DNA of 12,430 nt from an uncultured Clostridia bacterium (GTDB taxonomy: Bacteria > Bacillota_A > Clostridia > Oscillospirales > Acutalibacteraceae), in the NCBI GenBank assembly GCA_944380625.1, contig CALWIE010000198.1, positions 1 to 12,430 of the forward strand. Direction: 5' to 3'. Under the pieces are notes generated by a model that was not told the origin of the DNA, did not search any database, and saw only the letters and a list, made by a program, of their open reading frames with translations. Within the stretch, counting starts at the first letter, position 1. Every line of letters begins with the position of its first letter. This document shows positions 6,973 to 12,430 of this stretch, piece by piece. The position numbers and the translations under genes are program-made.

Positions 6973-7466
6973 TAGCCCAGCACCCCCTTGAGGGACTCGT
7001 CGTCCTCGATCCACCGGCGCACGTCGATCACCCGGTAGCGGTCCCGGTCGTCCCGGACCACCACCTTCTCGATCCCGGCGTTGATGACCATCCGTTTGCA
7101 CATGGAGCAGCACATGGCGTCCTTTACATACTCCCCGGTGGGGACCTCCTTGCCTACCAGGTACAATGTGGCGCCGATCATGTCTCGGCGGGAGGCGCAG
7201 ATGATGGCGTTTGCCTCCGCGTGGACCGACCGGCACAGCTCGTACCGCTCCCCTCGGGGGATGCCCAGCTTGCTGCGCAGGCAGTAGCCCAGGTCCGAGC
7301 AGTTCTGCCGGCCCCGGGGCGCGCCCACATAGCCGGTGGAGATCACCTCGTCGTTTTTCACAATCACCGCCCCGTAGAGCTTTCGCAGGCAGGTGCCCCG
7401 CTGGCTCACCGCCTCCGCCAGATCCAGATAGTAGTTGACTTTGTCCCGCCGCTGCAAGGTTTCCAT
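6969..7466 (-). CDS. dCMP deaminase, ComEB-like zinc-dependent cytidine deaminase family
   Basis: A 165-residue deoxycytidylate deaminase-type protein. The N-terminus RRDKVNYYLDLAEAVSQRGT is the family signature. The active site has HAEANAI (82-88), with His82 as zinc ligand and Glu84 as proton shuttle, and CCSMC, in which Cys120 and Cys123 complete zinc binding. The residue before the first cysteine is Cys119 where proline is usual in the wider family. An inserted loop GAPRGRQNCSDLGYCLRSK is typical of ComEB-like enzymes and may bind a second metal. The reaction is dCMP to dUMP, supplying thymidylate synthase. The ATG at 7466 is preferred over the GTG at 7472 because GAGGGG lies 8 nt before it and too close to the GTG. 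It has a strong promoter, and the membrane acyltransferase gene overlaps its stop codon. Confidence 0.9.
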   Translation of the reverse strand: METLQRRDKVNYYLDLAEAVSQRGTCLRKLYGAVIVKNDEVISTGYVGAPRGRQNCSDLGYCLRSKLGIPRGERYELCRSVHAEANAIICASRRDMIGATLYLVGKEVPTGEYVKDAMCCSMCKRMVINAGIEKVVVRDDRDRYRVIDVRRWIEDDESLKGVLGY

Positions 7467-7512
7467 GGCCACAGCCCCTCTTTTCGCGTTTTCCGCAGAT
7501 TTTTCTCACACA

Positions 7513-7541
7513 ATTATACAGGAGAACCTGCCCCTTGGCAA
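7513..7541 (-). promoter_or_regulatory. Promoter of the deaminase/acyltransferase operon
   Basis: Read leftwards: TTGCCA (7536-7541), 17-nt spacer, TATAAT (7513-7518). A perfect inverted repeat CCCTTG-G-CAAGGG (7532-7544) covers the -35 and might be an operator, though it is short. Confidence 0.8.
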
Positions 7542-7552
7542 GGGTCCCCGCC

Positions 7553-7581
7553 TTTACATTTCCCCCCGTTCATGGTAGAAT
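7553..7581 (+). promoter_or_regulatory. Promoter of the GT-C-like membrane protein / rsmA cluster
   Basis: TTTACA (7553-7558), 17-nt spacer, TAGAAT (7576-7581) with TGG just before it as an extended -10. Expected start near 7588, about 27 nt before the first ATG. It is divergent from the deaminase promoter. Confidence 0.75.
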
Positions 7582-7614
7582 CGGACTAGCCTATAGAGAA
7601 AGGGGGGCGGCGGC

Positions 7615-9708
7615 ATGGCCGGCACCGTGGGGGGCGCCCTTTTGGCGCTGCTTTTTTTCGGCCTGTTCCAGGCCTGCGGGATCCTGGCGGCCCGGGCCGC
7701 CCTCTCGGGGGAAAGCGCCGGGATCCGGCTCCTTGTGGGCAGCGTTTGGGGCAGCGCCATGCTCCAGTGGTTCCCGGTGCTGTTCGCCTTTTTCCTGGGG
7801 TTTACCCTCCCGGCCCAGTGGGCGGGGCTGGGCCTGGCCCTGGCCTGCGGGGGGCTGGCCCTGGCGGCCGCCCGGCGGCGGGGGGCGCCCCGGCTCTCCC
7901 AGGGCTTTTCCGCCTTTTCCCGGCGGCGGTTTTTGTGGGCGGTCCTGGGGGTGTGGCTCTTTTTCTGCTATTTGGTGTGGCACTCCTTCCGGTGGGAGGG
8001 GGGCGCGGTTTACTCCAGCCAGGCCACCTACGGGGACATGAGCATGCACCTGAGCTTTATCACCAGCCTGGCAAACCAGGGGGATTTCCCCCCGGACTAC
8101 TCCCTGCTGCCCGGGACCCGGCTCTCCTACCCCTTTTTGTCCGACAGCATCTCCGCTACCCTCTACCAGCTGGGGGCGCCCCTGTGGTTTGCCTATGAGC
8201 TGCCCATGTGGGCGGCGGGGGCCCAGGTGGTGCTGGGGGCCTACGCCTTTTTTGCCCGCCTGACCGGGGGCAGGGCCCTGGCCGCCATGGCCTGGGTCCT
8301 GTTCTTCTTCAACGGGGGGCTGGGGTTCCTCTATTTCTTGGGCGGGGGCTGGGACAACTTCACCCGGATCTTCACCGCCTTTTACGAGACCCCCACCAAC
8401 CTGGTCGAAGAGAACGTCCGCTGGGTCAATGTGATCGTGGACATGATGCTCCCCCAGCGGGCCACCCTCTTCGGGTGGGCCCTGCTGTTTCCGGCCCTGT
8501 ACCTGTTGTACCGGGGAGTGTTTGAAGGGGCCGCCCGCCACTTTTTGTGGGCGGGGCTCCTGGCAGGGGCCATGCCCATGGTGCACACCCACTCCTTTTT
8601 GGCCCTGGGGGTCGTCTGCGGGGTGTGGCTCCTCTTTTCCCTCTCCCGCGCCCGGGAGGACCTGGCCGCCCGGGTGGGAAAGGTCCTGGTCCTGTGGGGC
8701 CTTTTGGGGTTCTGCCTTCTCAAGGAGCTGGTCCGGGGCCGGGAGGACTCCCCCTGGTTCCTGGCGGCGGCGGGGGGCGTACTCCTCCTCTGCCTGGGGA
8801 CGGCGGGGGTTTTCTCGGCCCGGGCTTTCCGCCGGGGGGAGGGGAAGGCCCTTTTGGGCACCTGGGGGGTGCTTTTGGCCGCCGCCCTGGCCCTCGCCCT
8901 GCCCCAGCTGTGCTTCTGGACCTTCCAGCAGGCGGGGGAGGGGGGCTTTTTGCGGGGCCACTTCGGCTGGGTCATCGGAGAGGACGGCTACCTTCCCTTC
9001 TACCTGAAGAACCTGGGCCTCGCCTTTCCCCTGGCGTTGGGAGGCCTGCTGCTGGCCCGGGGGAGGGACTTCTTTAAGCTGGCCCCCGCCCTGGGGGTGT
9101 GGCTGCTGGCGGAGCTGGTGGAGTTCCAGCCCAACGACTACGACAACAACAAGCTCCTGTACCCGGCCTTTGCCTTCCTTTGCTGCGGGGCGGCCCAGTG
9201 CCTGGCCCGGGGCCTGGAGCTTTTGAGGAGCCGCCGGGCCCGGCAGGGGGCTGCCGCCGGGGTTTTGGCCGCCGCCTCCCTTTCGGCGGCGCTCACCATG
9301 GGCCGGGAGGCGGTGGCCTCCTACCAGGTGTTCTCCGGCGGGGCCCTGGAGCTGGCCCAGTGGGTGCAGGAGAACACCGCCCCCCAGGCCCTGGTCCTCA
9401 CCGACACCCGCCACAACAACGAGATCGCCTCCCTGGCCGGGCGGAACGTGGTGTGCGGCTCCCCCTCCTATCTCTATTACCACGGGCTCCCCTACGGGGA
9501 GAGGGAGCAGGCGGCAAGGGCCATGTACGAGAGCCCAGAGGGGGCCCGGGGCCTTGTGGAGAACCTGGGGGTGGACTACATCCTCCTCAGCGACTTCGAG
9601 AGGGCCTCTTACCAGGTGGACCAGGAGGCCTTGGACCGGCTGTACCCCCGGGTGTACGACGACGGCAGCCGGATCCTCTATCAAGTAAACCAGGAGGACG
9701 CCACATGA
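7615..9708 (+). CDS. Large polytopic membrane protein, GT-C glycosyltransferase-like, uncharacterised
   Basis: A 697-residue protein with about a dozen hydrophobic segments and a soluble C-terminal domain from about residue 560. After the early membrane helices there is an outside-loop candidate with YGDMSMHLSF (Asp141, His145), placed like the acidic loop-1 catalytic motif of GT-C transferases that use lipid-linked sugars. A second conserved-looking motif, EFQPNDYDNNKLL (503-515), lies late in the membrane part. The C-terminal domain (ELAQWVQENTAPQALVLTD, later AGRNVVCG, LGVDYILLSDFER) resembles the extracytoplasmic tail of such proteins. I cannot name a family with certainty; sugar transfer to a surface polymer is an inference. 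AGGGGGG is 7 nt before the ATG. Its stop overlaps the rsmA start (ATGA), so it is translationally coupled to rsmA. Confidence 0.75.
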   Translation: MAGTVGGALLALLFFGLFQACGILAARAALSGESAGIRLLVGSVWGSAMLQWFPVLFAFFLGFTLPAQWAGLGLALACGGLALAAARRRGAPRLSQGFSAFSRRRFLWAVLGVWLFFCYLVWHSFRWEGGAVYSSQATYGDMSMHLSFITSLANQGDFPPDYSLLPGTRLSYPFLSDSISATLYQLGAPLWFAYELPMWAAGAQVVLGAYAFFARLTGGRALAAMAWVLFFFNGGLGFLYFLGGGWDNFTRIFTAFYETPTNLVEENVRWVNVIVDMMLPQRATLFGWALLFPALYLLYRGVFEGAARHFLWAGLLAGAMPMVHTHSFLALGVVCGVWLLFSLSRAREDLAARVGKVLVLWGLLGFCLLKELVRGREDSPWFLAAAGGVLLLCLGTAGVFSARAFRRGEGKALLGTWGVLLAAALALALPQLCFWTFQQAGEGGFLRGHFGWVIGEDGYLPFYLKNLGLAFPLALGGLLLARGRDFFKLAPALGVWLLAELVEFQPNDYDNNKLLYPAFAFLCCGAAQCLARGLELLRSRRARQGAAAGVLAAASLSAALTMGREAVASYQVFSGGALELAQWVQENTAPQALVLTDTRHNNEIASLAGRNVVCGSPSYLYYHGLPYGEREQAARAMYESPEGARGLVENLGVDYILLSDFERASYQVDQEALDRLYPRVYDDGSRILYQVNQEDAT

Positions 9709-10619
9709 GCGAGCAGATCCAAAAGGGCTCCAGAAGCCCCCTTTCCGATCCCGGCTACATCCGGGAGCTTTTGACCCGCCACGGGTTCCACTTCTCCAAG
9801 GCCCTGGGGCAGAATTTTCTCATAAACCCCACGGTGTGCCCCCGCATGGCCGCCCAGTGCGGGGCCCAGGGCTGCAAGGGGGTCATCGAGGTGGGGCCCG
9901 GCATCGGGGTGCTCACCTGGGAGCTCTCCCAGGTGGCCCGGAAGGTGGCGGCCATCGAGCTGGACCGGCGGCTGTTTCCCGTGCTGGAGGAGACCCTTGG
10001 GGGCTGTTCCAACGTGCAGGTGGTCCCCGGGGACGTGATGAAGCTGGATTTGGGAAAGCTCATCCGGGAGGAGTTTGACGGGGGCCCGGTGTGCGTGTGC
10101 GCCAACCTCCCCTACTACATCACCTCCCCGGTGATCCTGCGGCTTTTGGAGGAGCGGCTGCCCATCTCCTCCATCACCGTGATGGTCCAGCGGGAGGCCG
10201 CCGTCCGGCTGTGCGCCCCGCCCGGCTCCCGGGAGTGCGGGGCCGTCAGCGTGGCGGTCCACTACCGGGCAAGGCCCCAGGTGCTCTTCCCGGTGGGGCG
10301 GGGGAGCTTCCTGCCGCCCCCCAAGGTGGACTCCGCCGTCATCCGCCTGGACCTGCTGGAGGAGCCCCCGGTTTCCCTAGAGGACGAGGACTGGTTTTTC
10401 AAGGTCGCCCGGGGGGCCTTCGCCCAGCGGCGCAAGACGGCGGCAAATTCCGTTTCCGCCGCCCTGGGCCTTCCCAAAGCCCAGGTGGAGGCCGCCCTGG
10501 CGGCGGCGGGGGCCGCCCCCGGCGCCCGGGCGGAGCGGCTCACCTTAGAGCAGCTGGCGGCCCTCTCCAACCGCCTGTTGGAAGGGGCTTGCGCGGCGGG
10601 GGAAAAACGGGTACAATAG
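9705..10619 (+). CDS. rsmA: 16S rRNA (adenine1518-N6/adenine1519-N6)-dimethyltransferase
   Basis: A 304-residue RsmA/KsgA. It dimethylates two adjacent adenines in the 3'-terminal hairpin of 16S rRNA with S-adenosylmethionine, a late step in small-subunit maturation. Motifs: KALGQNFL (32-39), SAM-binding EVGPGIG (62-68), acidic AIELD (83-87), GDVMKLD (109-115) and the catalytic NLPYYITSP (134-142). The C-terminal helical domain contains AFAQRRKT, as in the family. Start at 9705 is supported by AGGAGG 7 nt upstream and by the ATGA overlap with the preceding gene. Length is typical to slightly long because of an N-terminal extension of about 15 residues. It carries a possible internal promoter for the next genes near its 3' end. 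Confidence 0.97.
   Translation: MSEQIQKGSRSPLSDPGYIRELLTRHGFHFSKALGQNFLINPTVCPRMAAQCGAQGCKGVIEVGPGIGVLTWELSQVARKVAAIELDRRLFPVLEETLGGCSNVQVVPGDVMKLDLGKLIREEFDGGPVCVCANLPYYITSPVILRLLEERLPISSITVMVQREAAVRLCAPPGSRECGAVSVAVHYRARPQVLFPVGRGSFLPPPKVDSAVIRLDLLEEPPVSLEDEDWFFKVARGAFAQRRKTAANSVSAALGLPKAQVEAALAAAGAAPGARAERLTLEQLAALSNRLLEGACAAGEKRVQ
10589..10617 (+). promoter_or_regulatory. Possible internal promoter at the end of rsmA
   Basis: TTGCGC (10589-10594), 17-nt spacer, TACAAT (10612-10617). The -10 is good and the -35 is weak. A small AT-rich hairpin AAAAAAC-GCG-GTTTTTT (10620-10636) follows at the expected start point; it is too weak to call a terminator. This could give the small membrane protein and the acetyltransferase some independence from rsmA. 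Confidence 0.35.
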
Positions 10620-10654
10620 AAAAAACGCGGTTTTTTAGAAAGGGGAGGGTCCAT

Positions 10655-10840
10655 GTGACGGAAGTGGAACGAAGGCTCTACAGGCTGCTGCTCTTCGGGG
10701 ATGGGGCGGCCATTGTGCTCAGTATGGTGGCGGGGCCCTTAAACCACACCTCCATCGCCATTGGGGCGGCGGCCAGCGCCGGGTTGATCTCCCTGTGCCT
10801 GATCGCCTATGGGCTGTACTTCTGGCCCTGGCGGAGGTGA
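10655..10840 (+). CDS. Small two-helix membrane protein, 61 residues, unknown function
   Basis: A short gene from the GTG at 10655, with GGGAGGG 5 nt upstream; the ATG at 10653 reads directly into TGA and cannot be used. The protein begins with a charged cytoplasmic-looking stretch (TEVERRLYRLLLFGDG), then has two hydrophobic stretches (about residues 12-28 and 31-55) and ends with the basic tail PWRR. I recognise no family. It sits between rsmA and the acetyltransferase, ending 3 nt before the latter's ATG, and the acetyltransferase SD (GGAGG) lies within its last codons, so the two are probably translated together. It is easily missed because it is short and starts with GTG. Confidence 0.7.
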   Translation: MTEVERRLYRLLLFGDGAAIVLSMVAGPLNHTSIAIGAAASAGLISLCLIAYGLYFWPWRR

Positions 10841-10843
10841 GCC

Positions 10844-11434
10844 ATGGCTGTCTTTCTCCGATTGGCCCGGCCGGGGGATGCCCCCGGCCTTTTGTCCCTC
10901 TACGCCCCCTATGTGACCGGCACGGTGATCTCTTTTGAATACCAGGTTCCCACCCTGGAGGAATTCACTCGCCGGGTGGAGGACACCCTGGCCCTGCACC
11001 CCTATCTGGTCCTGGAGGAGGAGGGGCGGCTTTTGGGCTACGCTTACGCCCACCCCTTCCACAGCCGGCCCGCCTACCAGTGGGGGGCAGAGCTGACTGT
11101 CTACCTGGAGCAGGGGGCCGTGGGCCGGGGCCTGGGGGCAAGGCTCTACGGGGCCCTCTTCGACCTGCTCCGGCTCCAGGGGGTGCGCCGGGTGTACGGC
11201 TGCGTCACCGCGGAAAATGAAAGAAGCGTCCGCTTCCACCAGAGGCTGGGCTTTACAGAGTGCGGCCGCTTTGCCAAGGCCGGGTTTAAACAGGGCCGCT
11301 GGCTGGAGGTGCTCTGGCTGGAAAAGCCCCTGGCCCCCTGCGCCGGGGAGCCCGCCCCCTTTGTGCCCTTCCCCCAGGTGGACAAAGCCGTAGCCGCTCA
11401 GGTGCTCTCCCGTTGGAATAAAGCCTGCCCTTAA
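10844..11434 (+). CDS. GNAT N-acetyltransferase, phosphinothricin/methionine-sulfone acetyltransferase-like
   Basis: A 196-residue GNAT enzyme that moves acetyl from acetyl-CoA to an amine. The pattern LYAPYVTGTVISFEYQVPT at the N-terminus, then GYAYAHPFHSRPAYQW and ELTVYLEQ, the acetyl-CoA loop VGRGLGARL (93-101), and NERSVRFHQRLGF followed by GFKQGRWLEVLWLEK, are characteristic of the PAT/MnaT group. These commonly acetylate glutamate analogues such as phosphinothricin or methionine sulfone; the real substrate here is not known. About 30 residues after the family core form a C-terminal extension ending WNKACP. GGAGG lies 6 nt before the ATG, inside the end of the preceding small gene. It is the last gene of the rightward cluster; a terminator follows within 10 nt. 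Confidence 0.9.
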   Translation: MAVFLRLARPGDAPGLLSLYAPYVTGTVISFEYQVPTLEEFTRRVEDTLALHPYLVLEEEGRLLGYAYAHPFHSRPAYQWGAELTVYLEQGAVGRGLGARLYGALFDLLRLQGVRRVYGCVTAENERSVRFHQRLGFTECGRFAKAGFKQGRWLEVLWLEKPLAPCAGEPAPFVPFPQVDKAVAAQVLSRWNKACP

Positions 11435-11440
11435 CAAAAC

Positions 11441-11462
11441 GCCGGGTTATTCCCGGCTTTTT
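11441..11462 (+). terminator. Intrinsic terminator after the acetyltransferase gene
   Basis: GCCGGG (11441-11446), loop TTATT, CCCGGC (11452-11457), then TTTTT (11458-11462), 6 nt after the stop codon. Confidence 0.9.
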
Positions 11463-11487
11463 CCATATTTACCGGGAATAACCCCCC

Positions 11488-11541
11488 GTTGCAACCGCCG
11501 GTTGACAAAGGGCAACCGGCCTTTGGTGGCCCCGCAACCGG
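11488..11541. repeat. CAACCG repeat cluster upstream of the membrane XRE gene (operator candidate)
   Basis: CAACCG occurs at 11492, 11513 and 11535, spaced 21 and 22 nt, about two helical turns. The last two copies read GCAACCGGC. The first copy is half of a perfect inverted repeat CAACCG-C-CGGTTG (11492-11504) and also overlaps the palindrome GTTGCAAC (11488-11495). A TTGACA (11502-11507) sits in the cluster but has no -10 at the right distance; an extended -10-like TGGTATCCT ends at 11556. Same-face repeats next to a regulator gene suggest an autoregulatory operator; this is inference. Confidence 0.5.
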
Positions 11542-11586
11542 CTCTTGTGGTATCCTGGGGCCATCAAAGCAAAGGAGGTGTTCGCT

Positions 11587-12210
11587 GTGAACATAGCGGA
11601 CCTCATACAACAGCTGCGAAAAACCCAAGGCGTGTCCCAAGAGGAGCTGGCGGACCGGGTGGGGGTGTCCCGCCAGGCCGTCTCCAAGTGGGAGAGCGGC
11701 CAAAGCCTTCCCGATTTGGAAAAACTGGTGCTCCTCAGCGAGATTTTTGAAACCACCACCGACTACCTGCTCAAGGGCATAGAGCCGGCGGGCAAGGGGG
11801 AGGAATGGCCCAGCGCGGTGGCGGTGTCCGTCTTTGCCGTGGCCTGGGAGTGCGTTGGCCTGCTGGCGGCGGTGACCATTTGGCTCCAGTGGCAGACGTC
11901 TTTGGCGGTGGGCATTGGCCTGCTGCTGGTGATTTTCGGCGTGGTGTTCTTCCTTATGGGCCAGCTTTTCCACACCCAGGAGAAGGCCAGGGCCAAGCGC
12001 CTGTGCCTGGTGCCGGTGGTGTGGCTGGGGCTGTGGATTCCCCTGGCGGTGGCCTTTAACCTGGCAGCGGGCCTGTTCCAGGGAGGAGACGGCCTGGCAG
12101 CGCCCTTCCCGTTGGCGGACGCAAATACCTGGTGGGCCGCAGGGCTTTTCTGGGCGGCGTATCTCGCCGCCGGTGTCCTGGGCCAAAGGGCCATGAGAAA
12201 GAGAGGGTAG
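11587..12210 (+). CDS. XRE-family regulator with four transmembrane helices
   Basis: A 207-residue protein starting at the GTG at 11587, with AAGGAGG 8 nt upstream. The N-terminal Cro/C1 HTH covers about residues 3-64 ([20 protein letters not shown], then [20 protein letters not shown], ending TTDYLLKG). After a short linker come four hydrophobic segments at about 77-100, 105-128, 139-164 and 180-200, with a basic QRAMRKRG end. This HTH plus membrane architecture is common in Firmicutes and is thought to couple envelope state to transcription, but few members have known signals. It is a single gene between two terminators, preceded by the CAACCG repeats. An upstream in-frame ATG at 11545 would run through the promoter region and is rejected as the start. 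Confidence 0.88.
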   Translation: MNIADLIQQLRKTQGVSQEELADRVGVSRQAVSKWESGQSLPDLEKLVLLSEIFETTTDYLLKGIEPAGKGEEWPSAVAVSVFAVAWECVGLLAAVTIWLQWQTSLAVGIGLLLVIFGVVFFLMGQLFHTQEKARAKRLCLVPVVWLGLWIPLAVAFNLAAGLFQGGDGLAAPFPLADANTWWAAGLFWAAYLAAGVLGQRAMRKRG

Positions 12211-12227
12211 CATCCCGCCCAAACGAG

Positions 12228-12255
12228 AAAAGCCGTCCCGAAGGACGGCTTTTTT
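12228..12255. terminator. Bidirectional terminator between the membrane XRE gene and the argS 3' end
   Basis: AGCCGTCC (12231-12238), loop CGAA, GGACGGCT (12243-12250), with AAA before it and a T-run to 12255. It serves the rightward XRE gene and can also end leftward transcription after the argS stop at 12268. Confidence 0.9.
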
Positions 12256-12267
12256 GTGTTATTAAGC

Positions 12268-12430
12268 TTACATAGACTCCGGCGCCGTCACTTTAAACAG
12301 CTCCAGGCCGTTTTCCAGCACGGTGCGGGTGGCCACGCACAGGGAGAGCCGGGCGGCTTGCAAGGCCTTGCCGCTGCCCTTGACCCGGCAGGGAGCCAGT
12401 TGAAAAAAGGCCCCCCGGCGAAGCCGGGGG
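12268..12430 (-). CDS. argS: Arginine-tRNA ligase C-terminal end, partial and possibly a truncated remnant
   Basis: The leftward frame is open from the window edge to TAA at 12268-12270. Its last 40 residues (12271-12390), from CRVKGSGKALQAARL through LCVATRTVLENGLELF to KVTAPESM, match the anticodon-binding C-terminus of class I ArgRS, which usually ends APE(K/R)M. Upstream of CRVKG the expected motif LAxAFHxFYxxCRV is only loosely matched (GAFFQLAPCRV, one residue short), and the DNA there forms a terminator-like hairpin with six T residues. No start codon with an SD lies between that hairpin and the conserved part. It is therefore either the true end of argS with a diverged stretch, or a 3' remnant of argS left after recombination. 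Sequence beyond 12430 is needed to decide. Confidence 0.6.
   Translation of the reverse strand, partial: PRLRRGAFFQLAPCRVKGSGKALQAARLSLCVATRTVLENGLELFKVTAPESM
12403..12430 (-). terminator. Terminator-like hairpin at the right edge, inside or just before the argS segment
   Basis: Leftward RNA: CCCCCGGC (12423-12430) pairs with GCCGGGGG (12412-12419) around a 3-nt loop, then GCC or GGCC and UUUUUU (12403-12408). The stem is perfect and 8 bp, possibly longer past the edge. It has the same A-run/stem/T-run design as the bidirectional terminators at 6176 and 12228, but it falls within an open reading frame. Confidence 0.55.

Noticed and set aside
6973..7509. N-terminal extension of the acyltransferase frame to 7509
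   Set aside because: It overlaps the well-supported deaminase gene and lacks family similarity; the HGSNAT motif begins about 12 codons after 6972.
7591..9684. 697-residue open frame on the minus strand
   Set aside because: Antisense to the GT-C-like membrane gene; its Gly/Pro/Gln-rich low-complexity product mirrors hydrophobic GC-rich codons. No promoter or SD fits it.
9099..10619. 506-residue plus-strand frame starting upstream of rsmA
   Set aside because: The last 304 residues are rsmA; the earlier part overlaps the membrane gene in another frame and is Gly/Pro/Arg-rich. The ATG at 9705 with AGGAGG is the real start.
10091..10840. 249-residue frame ending with the small membrane protein
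   Set aside because: The upstream portion overlaps rsmA out of frame and is Gly/Pro/Ala/Arg-rich. Only the part from the GTG at 10655 has an SD and membrane-protein composition.
1..12430. Search for CRISPR arrays, tRNA/rRNA genes, transposases, toxin-antitoxin pairs or a phage-defence cassette
   Set aside because: No regularly spaced long repeats, no tRNA-like cloverleaf, and no recombinase or nuclease genes were seen. The two XRE genes lack a toxin partner next to them.

Overview
The window looks like a GC-rich member of the Firmicutes, probably an Oscillospiraceae-type gut Clostridium. Evidence: genes on both strands with strong GGAGG ribosome binding sites, GTG/TTG starts, a T-box leader in front of leuA, a ComEB-like dCMP deaminase of clostridial type, and a clostridial-type ArgRS C-terminus. 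This is an inference from gene content; no lineage marker was searched. Most of the window is ordinary chromosomal housekeeping sequence. I see no IS element, CRISPR array, tRNA or rRNA.

Layout. Positions 1-3180 are transcribed leftwards: a soluble XRE-type regulator (2500-3180), then a glutamine-dependent asparagine synthetase (asnB, 494-2326) behind its own likely promoter and a hairpin-bearing leader, then the N-terminal part of an ATP-grasp carboxylate-amine ligase (1-443). From 3401 rightwards lies a histidine-phosphatase-fold protein whose catalytic histidine is replaced by asparagine. It is followed by a consensus promoter, a complete leucine T-box riboswitch and leuA (4460-6160). A bidirectional terminator separates leuA from a leftward pair: a ComEB-like dCMP deaminase (6969-7466) and an overlapping HGSNAT/DUF1624-like membrane acyltransferase (6214-6972).

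A divergent promoter region (about 7513-7581) also starts a rightward cluster: a large GT-C-like membrane protein (7615-9708), rsmA (9705-10619, ATGA overlap), a 61-residue two-helix membrane protein (10655-10840) and a PAT-like GNAT acetyltransferase (10844-11434), closed by a terminator. A stand-alone XRE regulator with four membrane helices (11587-12210) follows; upstream of it is a small array of CAACCG repeats with roughly two-helical-turn spacing. The right edge holds a leftward 3' end of argS, with a terminator-like hairpin sitting where the conserved ArgRS sequence should continue.

Functional threads: leucine synthesis controlled by uncharged tRNA-Leu; an AsnB/ATP-grasp pair suggestive of amidation or ligation of a carboxylate (cell-wall or peptide modification is a guess); cell-surface glycan modification suggested by the GT-C and HGSNAT-like membrane proteins; and ribosome maturation by RsmA. 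The best candidates for a second look are the histidine-phosphatase pseudoenzyme, the argS remnant, the operator-like repeats in front of the membrane XRE protein and the uncharacterised GT-C-like protein. I did not find a clearly new multi-gene system.
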